Source: Sanderia malayensis | Lineage: Eukaryota > Cnidaria > Scyphozoa > Semaeostomeae > Pelagiidae | Reading direction: 5' to 3' | NCBI GenBank assembly: GCA_013076295.1 | Contig: RQOL01000718.1 | Location: forward strand, 2,790,001 to 2,854,000 | Length of the DNA stretch: 64,000 nucleotides | Shown here: in pieces, positions 49,701 to 60,700 of the stretch | How positions within the stretch are numbered: the stretch's first letter is position 1 | Layout of the letters: each line of letters begins with the position of its first letter | Notes under the pieces: generated by a model | Databases searched by the model: none | What the model was told of the DNA's origin: nothing | Seen by the model: only the letters and a program-made list of their open reading frames with translations | Made by a program: the position numbers and the translations under genes

Positions 49701-52700
49701 CATTACTATAATGTTTAATTGTTATTATTATGTCTAATTATTATTATCATGCAATGGTAAGCAGTGGCGTATATAGGAAATTTTATAGGGGGGTGGGCAA
49801 GAAATTCAGATTTTGCGACAAAAATTTTACAAGCATTTTTGTTTCTTCAACACTATGAATATAAGATAAGGAAATTAGCTAGAACTGAACGTAAACAGAA
49901 GGTATCTATTTTCCGACAAGATCAGAAGTTTTCCGACAAAACGGCAGTTTAGCTCTACAGGGTGTTTTTTGCCCCCTGACCCCCCTTTATCTACGCCACT
50001 GGCCGAAGTTTTAGGGTTAGGGCTAGGGTTAGGGTTAGGGTTACGTATTGCGGAGGAGAAAGGTGGTCAGTATGCGCAGTAGCATATATGTAGGTACTGC
50101 GCAGGAGCATATATGACGTGACGCTGGTTGATGCATTGGCCTTAGGTTTAGGGTTAGGGTTAGGGCTAGGGTTAGGGTTAGGGTTACGTATTGCGGAGGA
50201 GAAATGTGGTCAGTATGCGCAGTAGCATATATGTAGGTACTGCGCAGGAGCATATATGACGTGACGCTGGTTGATGCATTGGCCTTAGGTTTAGGGTTAG
50301 GGTTAGGGTTAGGGTTAGGGTTAGGGTTACGTATTGCGGAGGAGAAAGGTGGTCAGTATGCGCAGTAGCATATATGTAGGTACTGCGCAGGAGCATATAT
50401 GACGTGACGCTGGTTGATGCATTGGCCTTAGGTTTAGGGTTAGGGCTAGGGTTAGGGTTAGGGTTAGGGTTACGTAATGCGGAGGAGAAAGGTGGTCAGT
50501 ATGCGCAGTAGCATATACGTAGGTACTGCGCAGAAGCATATATGACGTGACGCTGGTTGATGCATTGGCCTTAGGTTTAGGGTTAGGGTTAGGGTTAGGG
50601 TTACGTAATGCGGAGGAGAAAGGTGGTCAGTATGCGCAGTAGCATATACGTAGGTACTGCGCAGGAGCATATATGACGTGACGCTGGTTGATGGATTGGC
50701 CTTAGGTTTAGGGTTAGGGCTAGGGCTAGGGTTAGGGTTAGGGTTAGGGTTACGTAATGCGGAGGAGAAAGGTGGTCAGTATGCGCAGTAGCATATACGT
50801 AGGTACTGCGCAGGAGCATATATGACGTGACGCTGGTTGATGCATTGGCCTTAGGTTTAGGGTTAGGGCTAGGGTTAGGGTTAGGGTTACGTATTGCGGA
50901 GGAGAAAGGTGGTCAGTATGCGCAGTAGCATATACGTAGGTACTGCGCAGGAGCATATATGACGTGACGCTGGTTGATGCATTGGCCTTAGGTTTAGGGT
51001 TAGGGCTAGGGTTAGGGTTAGGGTTAGGGTTACGTAATGCGGAGGAGAAAGGTGGTCAGTATGCGCAGTAGCATATACGTAGGTACTGCGCAGGAGCATA
51101 TATGACGTGACGCTGGTTGATGCATTGGCCTTAGGTTTAGGGTTAGGGCTAGGGTGAGGGTTAGGGTTAGGGTTAGGGTTACGTAATGCGGAGGAGAAAG
51201 GTGGTCAGTATGCGCAGTAACATTTATGTAGGTACTGCGCAGGAGCATATATGACGTGACGCTGGTTGATGATTTATTGTGGAACGAAGGACCCGGCCTA
51301 AATTTATTGAATTACAGAAAATGTTGTAAAAATTAATAGTTTTGGATATACTGGATAATACGTATGATCAAATTAAAGGTAAGTGACATGGTTTTGACAT
51401 CCCACAAGCTTACTGAAATATTGGCTGATGCGATACGGGATTTTACTGAAGTATTCCAGAACTTTACTAAAATCTGAATTTTCAACTTGTGTAACACCAC
51501 ACGGTTTTGCTTGCTAAAGGTTCCACAACGAAGAAAATCAATTATTTTCAGCCTAAGCGACTTTAAATATGTAACGGAATATATGGCCGCTGCAATTCTT
51601 TGAATTGATTCACTTGTGTAAGGGATAGGTATAGGTATAATAATAGTGATCTGCCACAACTGCATTTCCTTTCGAATTGGAGAAGTGTTGCATTTGGTAA
51701 TATTCCAGTAAACTTTTAGGATGTCAAAACCCTGTCACTTACCTTTATTTAGAGCTCACATATTATATCTAGTACATCCAAGATTTTAATTCAAAAACTG
51801 TTTTGGTTATTCGATTAATTTAGGCCTTTTGTATCGTTCCGTAAAAAAATAAACAAAATACCGACATTTGAAACGTTTTTGTCATTATCGAAATTTCACT
51901 AGTATTCTCATATTATATGCTTTACAACAGTATGCATATGTCAATCTTGTTTACCATTATTTTCCTCCAGAGCGAGCATTTAATTTTGGACTCATTGATA
52001 TGCAAAAGCGATTTGCCCTTTATATTTATTAGGTATTTATTTTCCGACAAGATCAAAAATTTTCCGACAAAACGGCAGTTTAGTTTCATAGTGGGGTTTC
52101 CCCCCCCCCCCTGACCCCCATCCATCTACGCCACTGATGGTATTAAAGTCGCTTTTATTTGTAGTTTCTAGTGATGATCGTATGAGTGAAAGCTCTTTGG
52201 GAGATGGCTCCATGCAGCTCTTACAAGCAATTGACACGCATGGCAATCCACTCTGCCTGTTTTGTAACAACCCCGTGAAGAATGGCTTTAAACCTGGTTC
52301 ACCTGAGGCAAAATTTTGTTCATCAATTTGTAAAGACGAGTATCAAGTTAGTTTATGTTTATGTTTCTCCTATTTTTAATGTTTGCAGGAGTTGTTGAAT
52401 CATGTATTTCATGCGAGTTGTCAGAACCTGTTACTTAGTCTACGTTATTAGGCTAGGACTAAGCAGATACACTAGATGACAGCTTTTGTTAAGATTGCAT
52501 CATTTGCTTCCAATGTTTTACGTTTTTTTTAGTTTCGTAGTGACACCAGGTCAGGGTTGGTTCGAACTCGTCTTTTTGAGTTGCAAAAAGGAGTTTGTCA
52601 GATCTGTCAATTGGACACTAGTGAATTGTTTCAACGTGTCAAAGCATTGAGAAAACGGGAACGAAGAAATTTGATTGAAACAACAAACTTTACATCATTG

Positions 52701-53894
52701 TCAGCCAATGCTCTCAATAATATTATCTTGTCACCGAAACAAGGAATGGTTAGTTGTTTTGATGTTTTCCACTTTCGCTTTATGCAATTTTCTTTAACAA
52801 TAATAGCAGTTATCTTTTTGAAAGGAAAAGATAGCTGCTATTACCAATGCCTTCATATTCAATATTGATACCCGGATAATTGTAGAGAAAGAGAAATGAT
52901 TGCGTCATTCCATACTTGTAAAAAGTAGCTGCAACTAATAAGATATAAAAGTTAAGCATAGAGCATGGATAAAAACAACAAGATAGGTGGGTGCATTAGC
53001 CGAATTTTAAAGATGTTTACGTTGATTTGTTTACTTTCTTTTTTTTGTTTAGTTTTGGGAGGCTGATCACATTCATGCAGTAAGCGAAGGAGGTGGCGAA
53101 TGCGGTCTTGAAAATTATCGGACACTTTGCATTCCATGTCACAAGCAGGTAACAGCAGACCTGATGGTCAGATTAAGACAAAAGAAGAAAATGGACAAGG
53201 CAAAGGCTGAAGGGAATAAAGACATCTTGGGCTACTTTGATACAGGTAGTCATTCACCGCTCACGATTAACTTATCACAATACTGGACAAGTGTTTTGGG
53301 ACACATGCTTTCTCTGGAGGCAACATTAAGGGGGGGGTTAAGAATGCGTGGAAAGTTCGTGAAATTCGCACACTTACGGCTTTGATATTGTTATGTCGAG
53401 TGATGTTCTGAGTTAACTTTGTTCGTGTGTTAAATAGTGTTAGTTTTGTTGTTTCAGGTACAGTTGGAAAATCAGTTAGTGCAAAGAAGAAACGAGAGCG
53501 ATCTAGTCGTGGTGTTAAGCAGGTATTGAAGACGAATAAGAATGGCGAGTCAGGTAAGGATTTTGGGGTTGTTACTGCATCTCAAGCTGGCTCCAATGTC
53601 AAGGTAGCAGAGCCTGCGATGTCCACTCATAATACTAAGTCTAGCACTTGCAAAGAGCGTTTCCACGGCAAAGAAGTAGACCCTCGTCCCACGTCAGCCA
53701 AGACTCAGGTTTCTCGTTGTGAAGAAGAGGTTTGTGCTGTTACTAATATGGGTAAAACCAGGGAGGTTAAAGAAAGTGCAAGTTTTTCTTTAGCTCGAAT
53801 AGCCGCCGGAAACAAAAGAGATGTTAAAATAGCAGATGACTATATTGCGAAGTTGATCGCTAGATCATCACAACAGAAGAGTACAACAAAGTGA
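43758..53894 (+). CDS. ZRANB3: ZRANB3: SNF2 annealing helicase with NZF finger and HNH nuclease domain
   Basis: 19 exons: 43758-43855, 44035-44232, 44342-44588, 44670-44803, 44990-45062, 45207-45281, 45385-45531, 45721-45888, 45998-46069, 46223-46402, 46632-46790, 46895-48577, 48759-48889, 49030-49114, 49350-49470, 52165-52346, 52533-52748, 53053-53245, 53458-53894; all phases agree, 1,532 residues (human about 1,080). In order: Walker A DEMGLGKT (about 37-44), DESH box (about 141-144), LLSGTP, helicase motif [11 protein letters not shown] (about 428-438), PIP-box-like QRDIRSCF (527-534), NZF finger [20 protein letters not shown] (from 739), a C4 finger LCLFC...FCSSIC, and [23 protein letters not shown] with [13 protein letters not shown]3 anneals DNA and reverses stalled forks after recruitment by polyubiquitinated PCNA. 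Exon 12 carries the long extra linker. The start was chosen as the first ATG in phase, just before the conserved LDFLPKALR. Confidence 0.94.
49762..50001. mobile_element. MITE-like element, CAGTGGCGTA termini
   Basis: Left end CAGTGGCGTATATAGG and right end CTACGCCACTG are inverted. No target duplication immediately flanks this copy. Its right ~105 bp (from about 49897) recur at 52016-52136, ending in the same CTACGCCACTG. It lies in ZRANB3 intron 15. Confidence 0.7.
50008..51270 (+). repeat. Satellite array 2: nine ~143-bp units with TTAGGG tracts
   Basis: ATGCGCAGTA recurs at 50072, 50215, 50358, 50501, 50632, 50781, 50918, 51061 and 51210. Spacings are 143, 143, 143, 131, 149, 137, 143 and 149, differing only by multiples of 6, so the units differ by whole TTAGGG hexamers. 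Each unit has TGCGCAGTA, 13 bp, TACTGCGCA (perfect 9-bp inverted pair), GGAGCATATATGACGTGACG, and a TTAGGG tract with occasional GGGCTA variants. The core is clearly homologous to array 1. It lies in ZRANB3 intron 15 and has no coding role. Confidence 0.96.
51272..51847. repeat. Long imperfect inverted repeat (arms ~150 bp, loop ~275 bp)
   Basis: The left arm (51272-51420) starts GGAACGA and contains GGCCTAAATT and AAAGGTAAGTGACATGG. The right arm (51698-51847) is its reverse complement with scattered mismatches (for example CCCTGTCACTTACCTTTA). By eye about three quarters of positions match. The two arms would fold into one long hairpin in the ZRANB3 intron 15 transcript. It is probably a foldback transposon or the core of a larger element. 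Confidence 0.75.
52016..52136. mobile_element. Second copy of the CAGTGGCGTA element right end
   Basis: Shares TTTTCCGACAAGATCA and TTTTCCGACAAAACGGCAGT with 49909-49950 and ends CTACGCCACTG. It contains a run of 12 C. The bases following (ATGGTATT) resemble the 8 bp preceding the element start at 49762 (ATGGTAAG), six of eight identical. It ends 28 bp before ZRANB3 exon 16. Confidence 0.65.
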
Positions 53895-55083
53895 CGTAAG
53901 TAAGCAGAGTTTTATAACTAATGTTTGGTATCTAATTGTAATTAATATCTAAAATGTTTTATTTCTGTTGTTTTGTTTATCTTGATATACCCTGGGGAAT
54001 TCACGACCCCCATGTTCTGTTAGTTTTACTGTTGATAATCATGAATAGTTTTAAGAATAAATATCGTTTATCATTTTAAAATTAAGTGTTTGCGTGTAAA
54101 TAAGAATTATTAAATTTAAATTTTAAGTTTTGATTAATATATTAATATAATAGTGGTCTTTAGATTGTATTATTTTTGTTACTCAGGGAAGGCCACATCA
54201 ATTTCCAACACTCACTACACACGTGCATAATAATTGGTTCAAATTCTCCAGTAAACTCGTGTCTCAATATTTTGCTTTTTATTCATTGCTATAGTGATAT
54301 GTTAATTTGTTTATGGGGTTCAATACCCATTGATTTGTATTGTACCACTTCCCTGCCACCGCTCACCTCAAATTAACAAGGGCGTTTCATCTTTCGTGGT
54401 AACACGAATAATAGGTTTCAGTTTTAAATTTATATATTTAGAATTGTAATTGTTCTCAAAGCATTAATCTTCACTCACTGACAGGTGGTTTGTTTATTTG
54501 AGTCAGTGTGAAATTTAAAAGGATTTTCAACTGGTTTCTAATTAATTATTTATAATTTCTTCGTCATAACGGGTTGATGGAGCTTATGAAGTTGTTCTGC
54601 AGATATAAGTTTATTGAATCATCCAATTTATTGTTTAATCAATATTGTTATGTCTTTGAGAGTTTGAAAAAGGCTTGAATTTAAGTTTGACCTGAGCTAA
54701 AAGGTTGGGAAGACATCAAGAAGCAAATGAATTTGCAAGTATTTTCTTTAATCACACATAGCATCGTTCCTTTTCAAAATTACGATAATTTGTTATCTTC
54801 CTGTTAGGCAATCTATATGTGTTTATATGTTCCATGAAATATAAATGTTTTCAATTTTATTTCAGATTCTGCCAGCAATGAAAGAATCGTCTCCATAATG
54901 CTCAAAGTAAGTCTCCTCCTTTTTTTGTTTCGAAACTCTTCTTTTCTTACCATATGTATTCTCAAAATACCAGGTAATGTCTCCTTAATGTTGCAACTTT
55001 GGTTGCCTGCTTTTGATATCCTCTGCTTCTATATTGTTAGACAAACTAAATAAAAAAGCAACTGGAAGTATCTGGCTTTGAAA
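53895..55083. other. ZRANB3 3' region and receptor gene upstream region
   Basis: AATAAA at 54056-54061 is the likely ZRANB3 poly(A) signal. A possible small non-coding exon lies at 54866-54906 (TTTCAG before it, GTAAGT after it), which may be a 5' UTR exon of the receptor gene downstream. The rest is AT-rich with no gene seen. Confidence 0.45.
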
Positions 55084-57586
55084 ATGGTCTTTCCAAGGTG
55101 GACCATCTTCGGCTTATTATTGCTGCTAACATTTGTCAGTAAGTACTTTTTAATTAGCAAGATATTTTCTCTAATTTTTCCTCGTCCTTTTTCTTTGAGT
55201 CGATGTTTTGTTGTTCTTTCGTGTTTCCTTTCTGCGTGGCTTTTCATATTTTGAAATGTTTTTTTTTCCAGACGTTTGTTTTGGAGATATTAACGAGAAG
55301 CTTCTCATGGAAAACCTGCTCGCCAACTATTCCTCACACGTCAGACCCAGTGACCTAAATGACATCAACAAACCTGTCGATATCCAGCTAGACATGAGGC
55401 TTCTTCAAGTTTTTGAATTGGTGAGTGGTAAATTTATCATTAGCTCTGCAGAAACCTAACCCATAGACCTAATAGATAAACTAGATAGATAAACCTAACT
55501 TTGTCTGAAATGTGACAAATACCTTTTCTTGGAGTCGTTTTGTTTCTCTGACAAGACTTCCCCAATTCACCCACCATAGCTTAGTTATTTCAGGTCTCTG
55601 TTGTATCCTAACATCTGTACTTTCTTTCATTCTATTTTTCTCCAGGAGGAAAAAAGTCAAGTATTAACATCCAGCGTATTTATTCACCAGGTAGATAATT
55701 ATGATAATTACGATTGCACATTTATTTCTGTTGACTTATACCCAGCCTTACTTTTTAATAGTTTGCAATATCGGTAATGTTTTTCCTGTATTTTTTAGAG
55801 CTGGGTCGACAAACGATTGGTTTGGAATGAAAGTTTTTATGGAAATATAACAACCTTGCTGTTCGATCCTTCGCTTCTTTGGACTCCAGATGTTGTTGTC
55901 ATGAACAAGTTAGTGAGAATTTCCTTTTTGCTACTTCCATTCTTCTTGTACAACCTATGCTTGTGTTCTCCTATCTCTGATCTCCATGTAATACCTTTTA
56001 TTTTTCCAATTTCGTCCACTTTGCATAAACAGAATACCTTTACATTCTAGTGCTGTGAATGAATACAGTGGAAAGTCTGTTGGTATGTCGGCCCCAGTCC
56101 ATGTGTATTGCGACGGGAAAATCGTATGGTACAGTGATGCTATCGTGAAAAGCTATTGCAAGATGAAGGTTGCTTATTTTCCATTTGACGAGCAGCTCTG
56201 TCATGTCAACTTCTCTTCGTGGTCTTACAACCAAACCGACCTAAGGTTAATTGCTCCAGAAAACAATAGGAAAATTCTCCTTAATTACACAGGTAATTGT
56301 AGTATTGATTGGTTAATTACGATTAATGAAGGTCCTCTTGCTGATTAATGTAGGCATAGATTGATGAATTTTTATTTGTTTTGCAGAAAACGGTGCTTGG
56401 AATTTAGACGATGTGCATATTTCTTCTTCCACTACGTCATTGACATTTTTGAGTCCAAGAATTCCCAAATCATTGATCATTTTCAGTTTCCATCTGAAGA
56501 GGAAAGCATTCTACTATTTCGTTTATTTATTTGCTCCGTGTTTTTTGTGTTCACTGCTGATGATCATGGTGTTTATTTTGCCTCCTGACTGCGGGGAGAG
56601 AATGGTTGTTGGTATCACCTCCATGCTTGCGTTAACTGTCTTCTTTCTACTGGCTGCTAAAAATATTCCTGAAACATCTGAAGATATACCACTTATGGGC
56701 AAGTATGTACATTTACTTACCGTCCTATCAACTACCTAATTTATTTGATTGGTACTTTACTGCTTTATTACCTGGCATTGTGAGTGGCCTTTTATAATTC
56801 TCAACCTTTTACTGAATTATTAACAAGGATGGAAAACCACCACTTTCTATTCCTGTGTATTTTCTCCCATTCTTGTTCATCTTCTCCCATCATTATTAAT
56901 CTTCTCCCATCCTTATTAATCTTTTTTCATCTTTGTTCAGGTATTATTCAGTGACACTAGTTCAAATGGCAATTGCTCTTCTCTGCACTGCAATTGTTCT
57001 AAAGTTCCACTACTCCTCGTCCAAAATGCCCCCATGGATCAGGGTATGTCAATAGTGCTCTTCATATTACAGCATTTTGCAATTAATATTGAGGTACGGT
57101 TCTCACGATGACTGATCATTGTTATACAGGTATACATCATGAAGCACCTGGCTAGACTTGTCAGAATTGTGACACCTCTGAACTGCAAAAGTAAATCGAC
57201 AGGTAACCTCAAATCATTCAATATTCTTCAGGACATGTTTCATTCTTCATATTTCTCTCCGAATTCTGTTATTCTTTTTGCCAATTTAACAATGGTAGAT
57301 ACTAACTTATTTGTTTCTTGTAGCACCTGACCAGCCAAAGGCGAAGAGGGTTCACTGCAAATCGCCCCAGAGTGAGACGAGTGGACTGGTGTTGCTTGCA
57401 GAGAACCTCATTGATGACGCCATAGATGGCGCAAAACAGGATGAATGGAAACTGGCTGCAAAAGTAATCAATCGGTTCTTTCTTATCGGTTATCTCTTGA
57501 CATGCTTTTTCAGTGTTTTTGGAATTTTTGCACAAACTCCAGGCGTCTTTAGCTCTCCACCAAGCCTTGATGATCTTTATTCTTAA
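55084..57586 (+). CDS. Cys-loop ligand-gated ion channel, nicotinic acetylcholine receptor-like non-alpha subunit
   Basis: Exons 55084-55138, 55272-55420, 55646-55690, 55799-55908, 56051-56292, 56387-56702, 56941-57043, 57130-57202, 57324-57586 give 451 residues. Signal peptide (TIFGLLLLLTFVNVCFG), then the N-terminal ligand-binding domain with EEKSQVLTSSVFIHQ in its own 45-bp exon, WTPDVVVMN, and the Cys-loop CKMKVAYFPFDEQLC (13 residues between the Cys). M1-M3 are present; M2 is GERMVVGITSMLALTVFFLL with Glu at the intracellular ring, predicting cation selectivity. M4 is near the C-terminus. Loop C lacks the adjacent Cys pair of alpha subunits, so this subunit probably needs a partner to bind acetylcholine. 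The M3-M4 loop is short for the family. Confidence 0.9.
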
Positions 57587-57967
57587 ATTAATGGAAAAAA
57601 CGTTCATCTACTTTGCACATTACTTGCAAGACGCCAAGAGAAAAATTTCTCACATTAGGGCCAATTATTGTCCCAGATATTACAGCTCTAACTGGGCTCC
57701 ATGGCACGAATATTTTCTTTTTGCAGCCCAAGCACCTTTCAGCTTTATGTAAACTTTTTCATTTATCATTGAAGTAATTATTTGAGTCTTTGATGCTTTG
57801 TTGCTTATGCATGCATATTTTGAGCTTTTCATTGGAGCCCTCAGAAACAGTACAACTTCAAACAGCTAACGATGACATATATTTACATCTTCGAATCGAG
57901 GCTGATATCATTTAAATAACCCGCAGAATATCCCGCGATAAATACCACGTGAATTCTTTATCCAGCA
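57587..57967. other. Intergenic
   Basis: 3' flank of the receptor gene and upstream region of the next small gene. A CACGTG E-box occurs at about 57947. No gene seen. Confidence 0.35.
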
Positions 57968-58382
57968 ATGCAATGCGGTTGTTCGTCGCGTGCTCTGTTC
58001 CTTTCCTCTGAAGATTTTCAAGAAAAAGCAACATGGAAGAAAGTTCGCCAAGCTCACGAGTTTTTCAAGGTGAGGTTTTGCTATTTCGCTTTAAATTTAT
58101 CATTGCAATAAACTTCAAATTGATTACTTGTTATTTGTTGGGATTATTTTTATAGTTTAAGGTAGTTTACCAAAATATTTGCGTTAGAACGTTCGACTAT
58201 TTGACTTGAGTATCTTCGGCCTATAGGCCTAATTTTTTCGTCAACTATTTGCAATGTGTTACCTTTTCTACCCACAGTTAGCCAACATGGTAATTCCAAT
58301 TTGTGGACATGAAGTTGGTTATTCACTAGAAATTATGAAGAAAAAAGACCGTTCTTTCGAAGTCGAAATTTTGGACGAATAA
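57968..58382 (+). CDS. 68-residue orphan protein, two exons
   Basis: Exons 57968-58069 and 58278-58382, phase 0, canonical splice sites (AAG|GTGAGG, CCCACAG|TTAG). The product begins MQCGCSSRALFLSSEDFQEK, continues with WKKVRQAHEFFKLANMVIPI and ends KKKDRSFEVEILDE. It has four Cys, three of them in the first half-dozen residues or at CGHEV. No signal peptide or recognised domain. The TAA stop overlaps the poly(A) signal (GAATAAATAAAT), so the mRNA would have almost no 3' UTR. An alternative ATG at 58033 opens a frame that stops soon after the splice. Confidence 0.6.
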
Positions 58383-58384
58383 AT
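58379..58384 (+). terminator. Poly(A) signal overlapping the stop codon
   Basis: AATAAA contains the stop TAA of the preceding 68-codon frame and is followed by a second overlapping AATAAA and T-rich sequence. Confidence 0.5.
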
Positions 58385-58843
58385 AAATATTTTCCATTTC
58401 TTACATTTCATGTACAATTTTGTTTATAAAAAACTTTAGGGATGTTTTTTCTGGGAATTTCATAGGAATAGGCTAACCTACAGCAAATAAAGATTAATAT
58501 AATAGTAAGTAAGTTAATTATTTAGGATTTTTAAGGAATTCTCTTCTAGCTATTAGGATTACACTCAGGCTAATTTAGAAATGCGCATTATGTAACTAGG
58601 ATAAGCGCAGTAAAGTAGCGTAAATATACAATTAGGCTAGAGGGATGAAGGGTGGGTTAGTAGAGGGTGGTGCAAACAGGGGGTAGGGTGGCGGCGGTGG
58701 TTGTAGGGGGCAGTAGCCTCCTATGGTCATCGCAGCCTATGGCCGTAGGGAACCCTGGCCCTGCGGTCGCTGCTTTGTCCCGGACGCTCTGTTCCGTAAA
58801 AGGTGGGAGGAAGTAAAGATTTAATTTAAAAACCTACCCGGCC
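58385..58843. other. Intergenic with G-run cluster (58642-58716), possible G-quadruplex
   Basis: On the plus strand at least six runs of three or more G occur in 75 bp (GGG, GGGTGGG, GGG, GGGGG, GGG, GGGGG), which satisfies a relaxed quadruplex pattern. No gene seen. Confidence 0.45.
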
Positions 58844-58980
58844 ATGTCCGCCTTGCCAAGCCCTGTCCAGTGGAGTGCTGTAGGCTGCCTTGCTTTGCCA
58901 TATGATCTCATGTGCTCAAAGCCCTCTATCTGTTTCAACCAAGTTGTCGTATTCGTGGAAAACGCCTCTATTCCCAAGGG
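58844..58980 (+). pseudogene. Degenerate inverted copy of the exon at 60701-60864
   Basis: The plus-strand sequence shares GCCAAGCCCTGT, CCAGTGGAGT, CCTTGCT, CATATG and CAACCAAGTTGTCGT-type blocks, in the same order, with the minus-strand exon 1.8 kb away. Single-base gaps break the reading frame, so this copy is not coding. Confidence 0.6.
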
Positions 58981-59439
58981 ATGAGAAAATGTCGCATCTA
59001 TACAATATTACTCAATCACAATGCATCATTATCACAATTCCTATCCAAGTTCAAATTTCCGAAATTCCATTAACAAACGACCTGGCTTCGAAGCATGTTA
59101 CGATTCAACAAAGCCTTAGAATATAACTCTCAAAGTCTGAAAACGCAAACTGTTCACATATAAGCCAAATGTTTCCTAAGCCCCTAAACGTGAGGCAAAT
59201 TGTTCATGAGAGTAGTAAGCATTGCCCCCCGTAGGCCATAGCGTCATTGCATTTACTGCACCCCCCAGGCCGTATCATCATTATTTGATCAGACGAATGG
59301 CTGAACATCACAATACAAAAGCGAGGACCACAATACATTTTAGCCCATTATATATGAAAGAATCCATGTCAAACAAATGAAAGTCTTTGTGCAAATTAAA
59401 AACAAAAAATTAAATGAAAAATACTCTATCTATATAAAG

Positions 59440-60180
59440 CTGATTCCTCTTGATAGTACAATCTCTAGTTCAACCAATCTAACAGAACTAATTACATTAC
59501 GCTAATATCTCCAACCAAATGAAGCTAATATCTCTGTCTCTATTAGGCTAATACCTCTCTCTTAATTAAGGCATGCATCTGACAAAATCATGTTGATGTC
59601 TCCAGCTTAATCAAGCTAACAAAACTAGTTACATTATGCTGATACCACCAAATAAATTAAGCTAATAACTCTGTCTCAATGACGCTATAAATCTGGCTAA
59701 ATCAAACTGACATAAATAGATACAATACGCTGATAAAACCAACTAAAAGAAGCTAATACCTCTGTCTCAATTAAGCTAATACCTCTGTCCCAATTAAGCT
59801 AGTACATCTGTCTTAATTAAGCTAGTGCCTCGGTCTTAATTAAGCTATGGAGTTGACAAAATCAGGTTGTTATCTCTTGCATAATCAAGGTGATACAACT
59901 AGTTACATTATGCTCATACCATCAACTAAATTCAGCTAATAACTCTGTCTCAATTACGCTATAAATCTGGCTAAATCAAACTGATATAAATAGATACAAT
60001 ACGCTGATACAACCAACCAAAGGAAGCTAATACCTCTATTTCAATTAAGCTAGTACTCTGTCTTAATTAAGCTAGTACCTCTGTCTTAATTAAGCTATGG
60101 ATTTGACAAAATCACCTTGATATTCCTGGCTTCATCAAGCTAAACAAACATGTTACATTATGCTCGTACCATCAATGGCT
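59440..60180. repeat. Degenerate tandem repeat with AATTAAGCTA words and a ~275-bp higher period
   Basis: The word AATTAAGCTAATACCTCTGT (or close variants) recurs at least eight times. A longer block including TGACAAAATCA, TAGTTACATTATGCT, CTATAAATCTGGCTAAATCA and TAGATACAATACGCTGAT is present near 59590-59760 and again near 59863-60035, with a partial third copy at about 60105. No gene seen. Confidence 0.8.
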
Positions 60181-60700
60181 ATACTAAAATATCAATATAT
60201 CTAGAAGTGGTACATATCTAACTGAACAAAACTATAATAATATTCCAAAGACAAAATAAACGAAACAGCCCCTTGTTTCCTCTACTTTATCTTCTATCTA
60301 ACTATCTAAACAACTTCATAATATATCTGGATAAAAATAAAACAAAAGTAAATGCACAAAAAATTCATTTGAATGGATGAATTATAACCTATTTCGGAAG
60401 CCAGGATCAGGGTTCAGGGTACAAGCTTTTGGGTAAATGACGTCAGAGCAGACCGATATCAAATTCAGCGACCCAGGCTTCAACTACGATGACGCGTACA
60501 ATGCTTAATACTTCTCCTAGTTTTAGATGTAAACAGATCACAATTCTCATCCTCCTTAAGAAATACTGCGCAGAAATGAAGAAACATAACAGTTTTCAGC
60601 CTTTTAGCCCCAATCCTTACATTCTTAGGAACTTGGATATTCATGTGACATGACAACATTGTGAAAGAATAACATTAATATAGAAGAAACATTTTCTCAC

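Noticed and set aside
50041..51248. Nine similar ~70-codon open frames on the minus strand
   Set aside because: Each is one unit of the satellite array read from the same ATG; they overlap and have telomere-like Thr-Leu repeats only.
50008..51270. Chromosome end or true telomere
   Set aside because: TTAGGG tracts are short, interrupted by ~100 bp of unique unit sequence, and lie inside an intron with the gene continuing on both sides.
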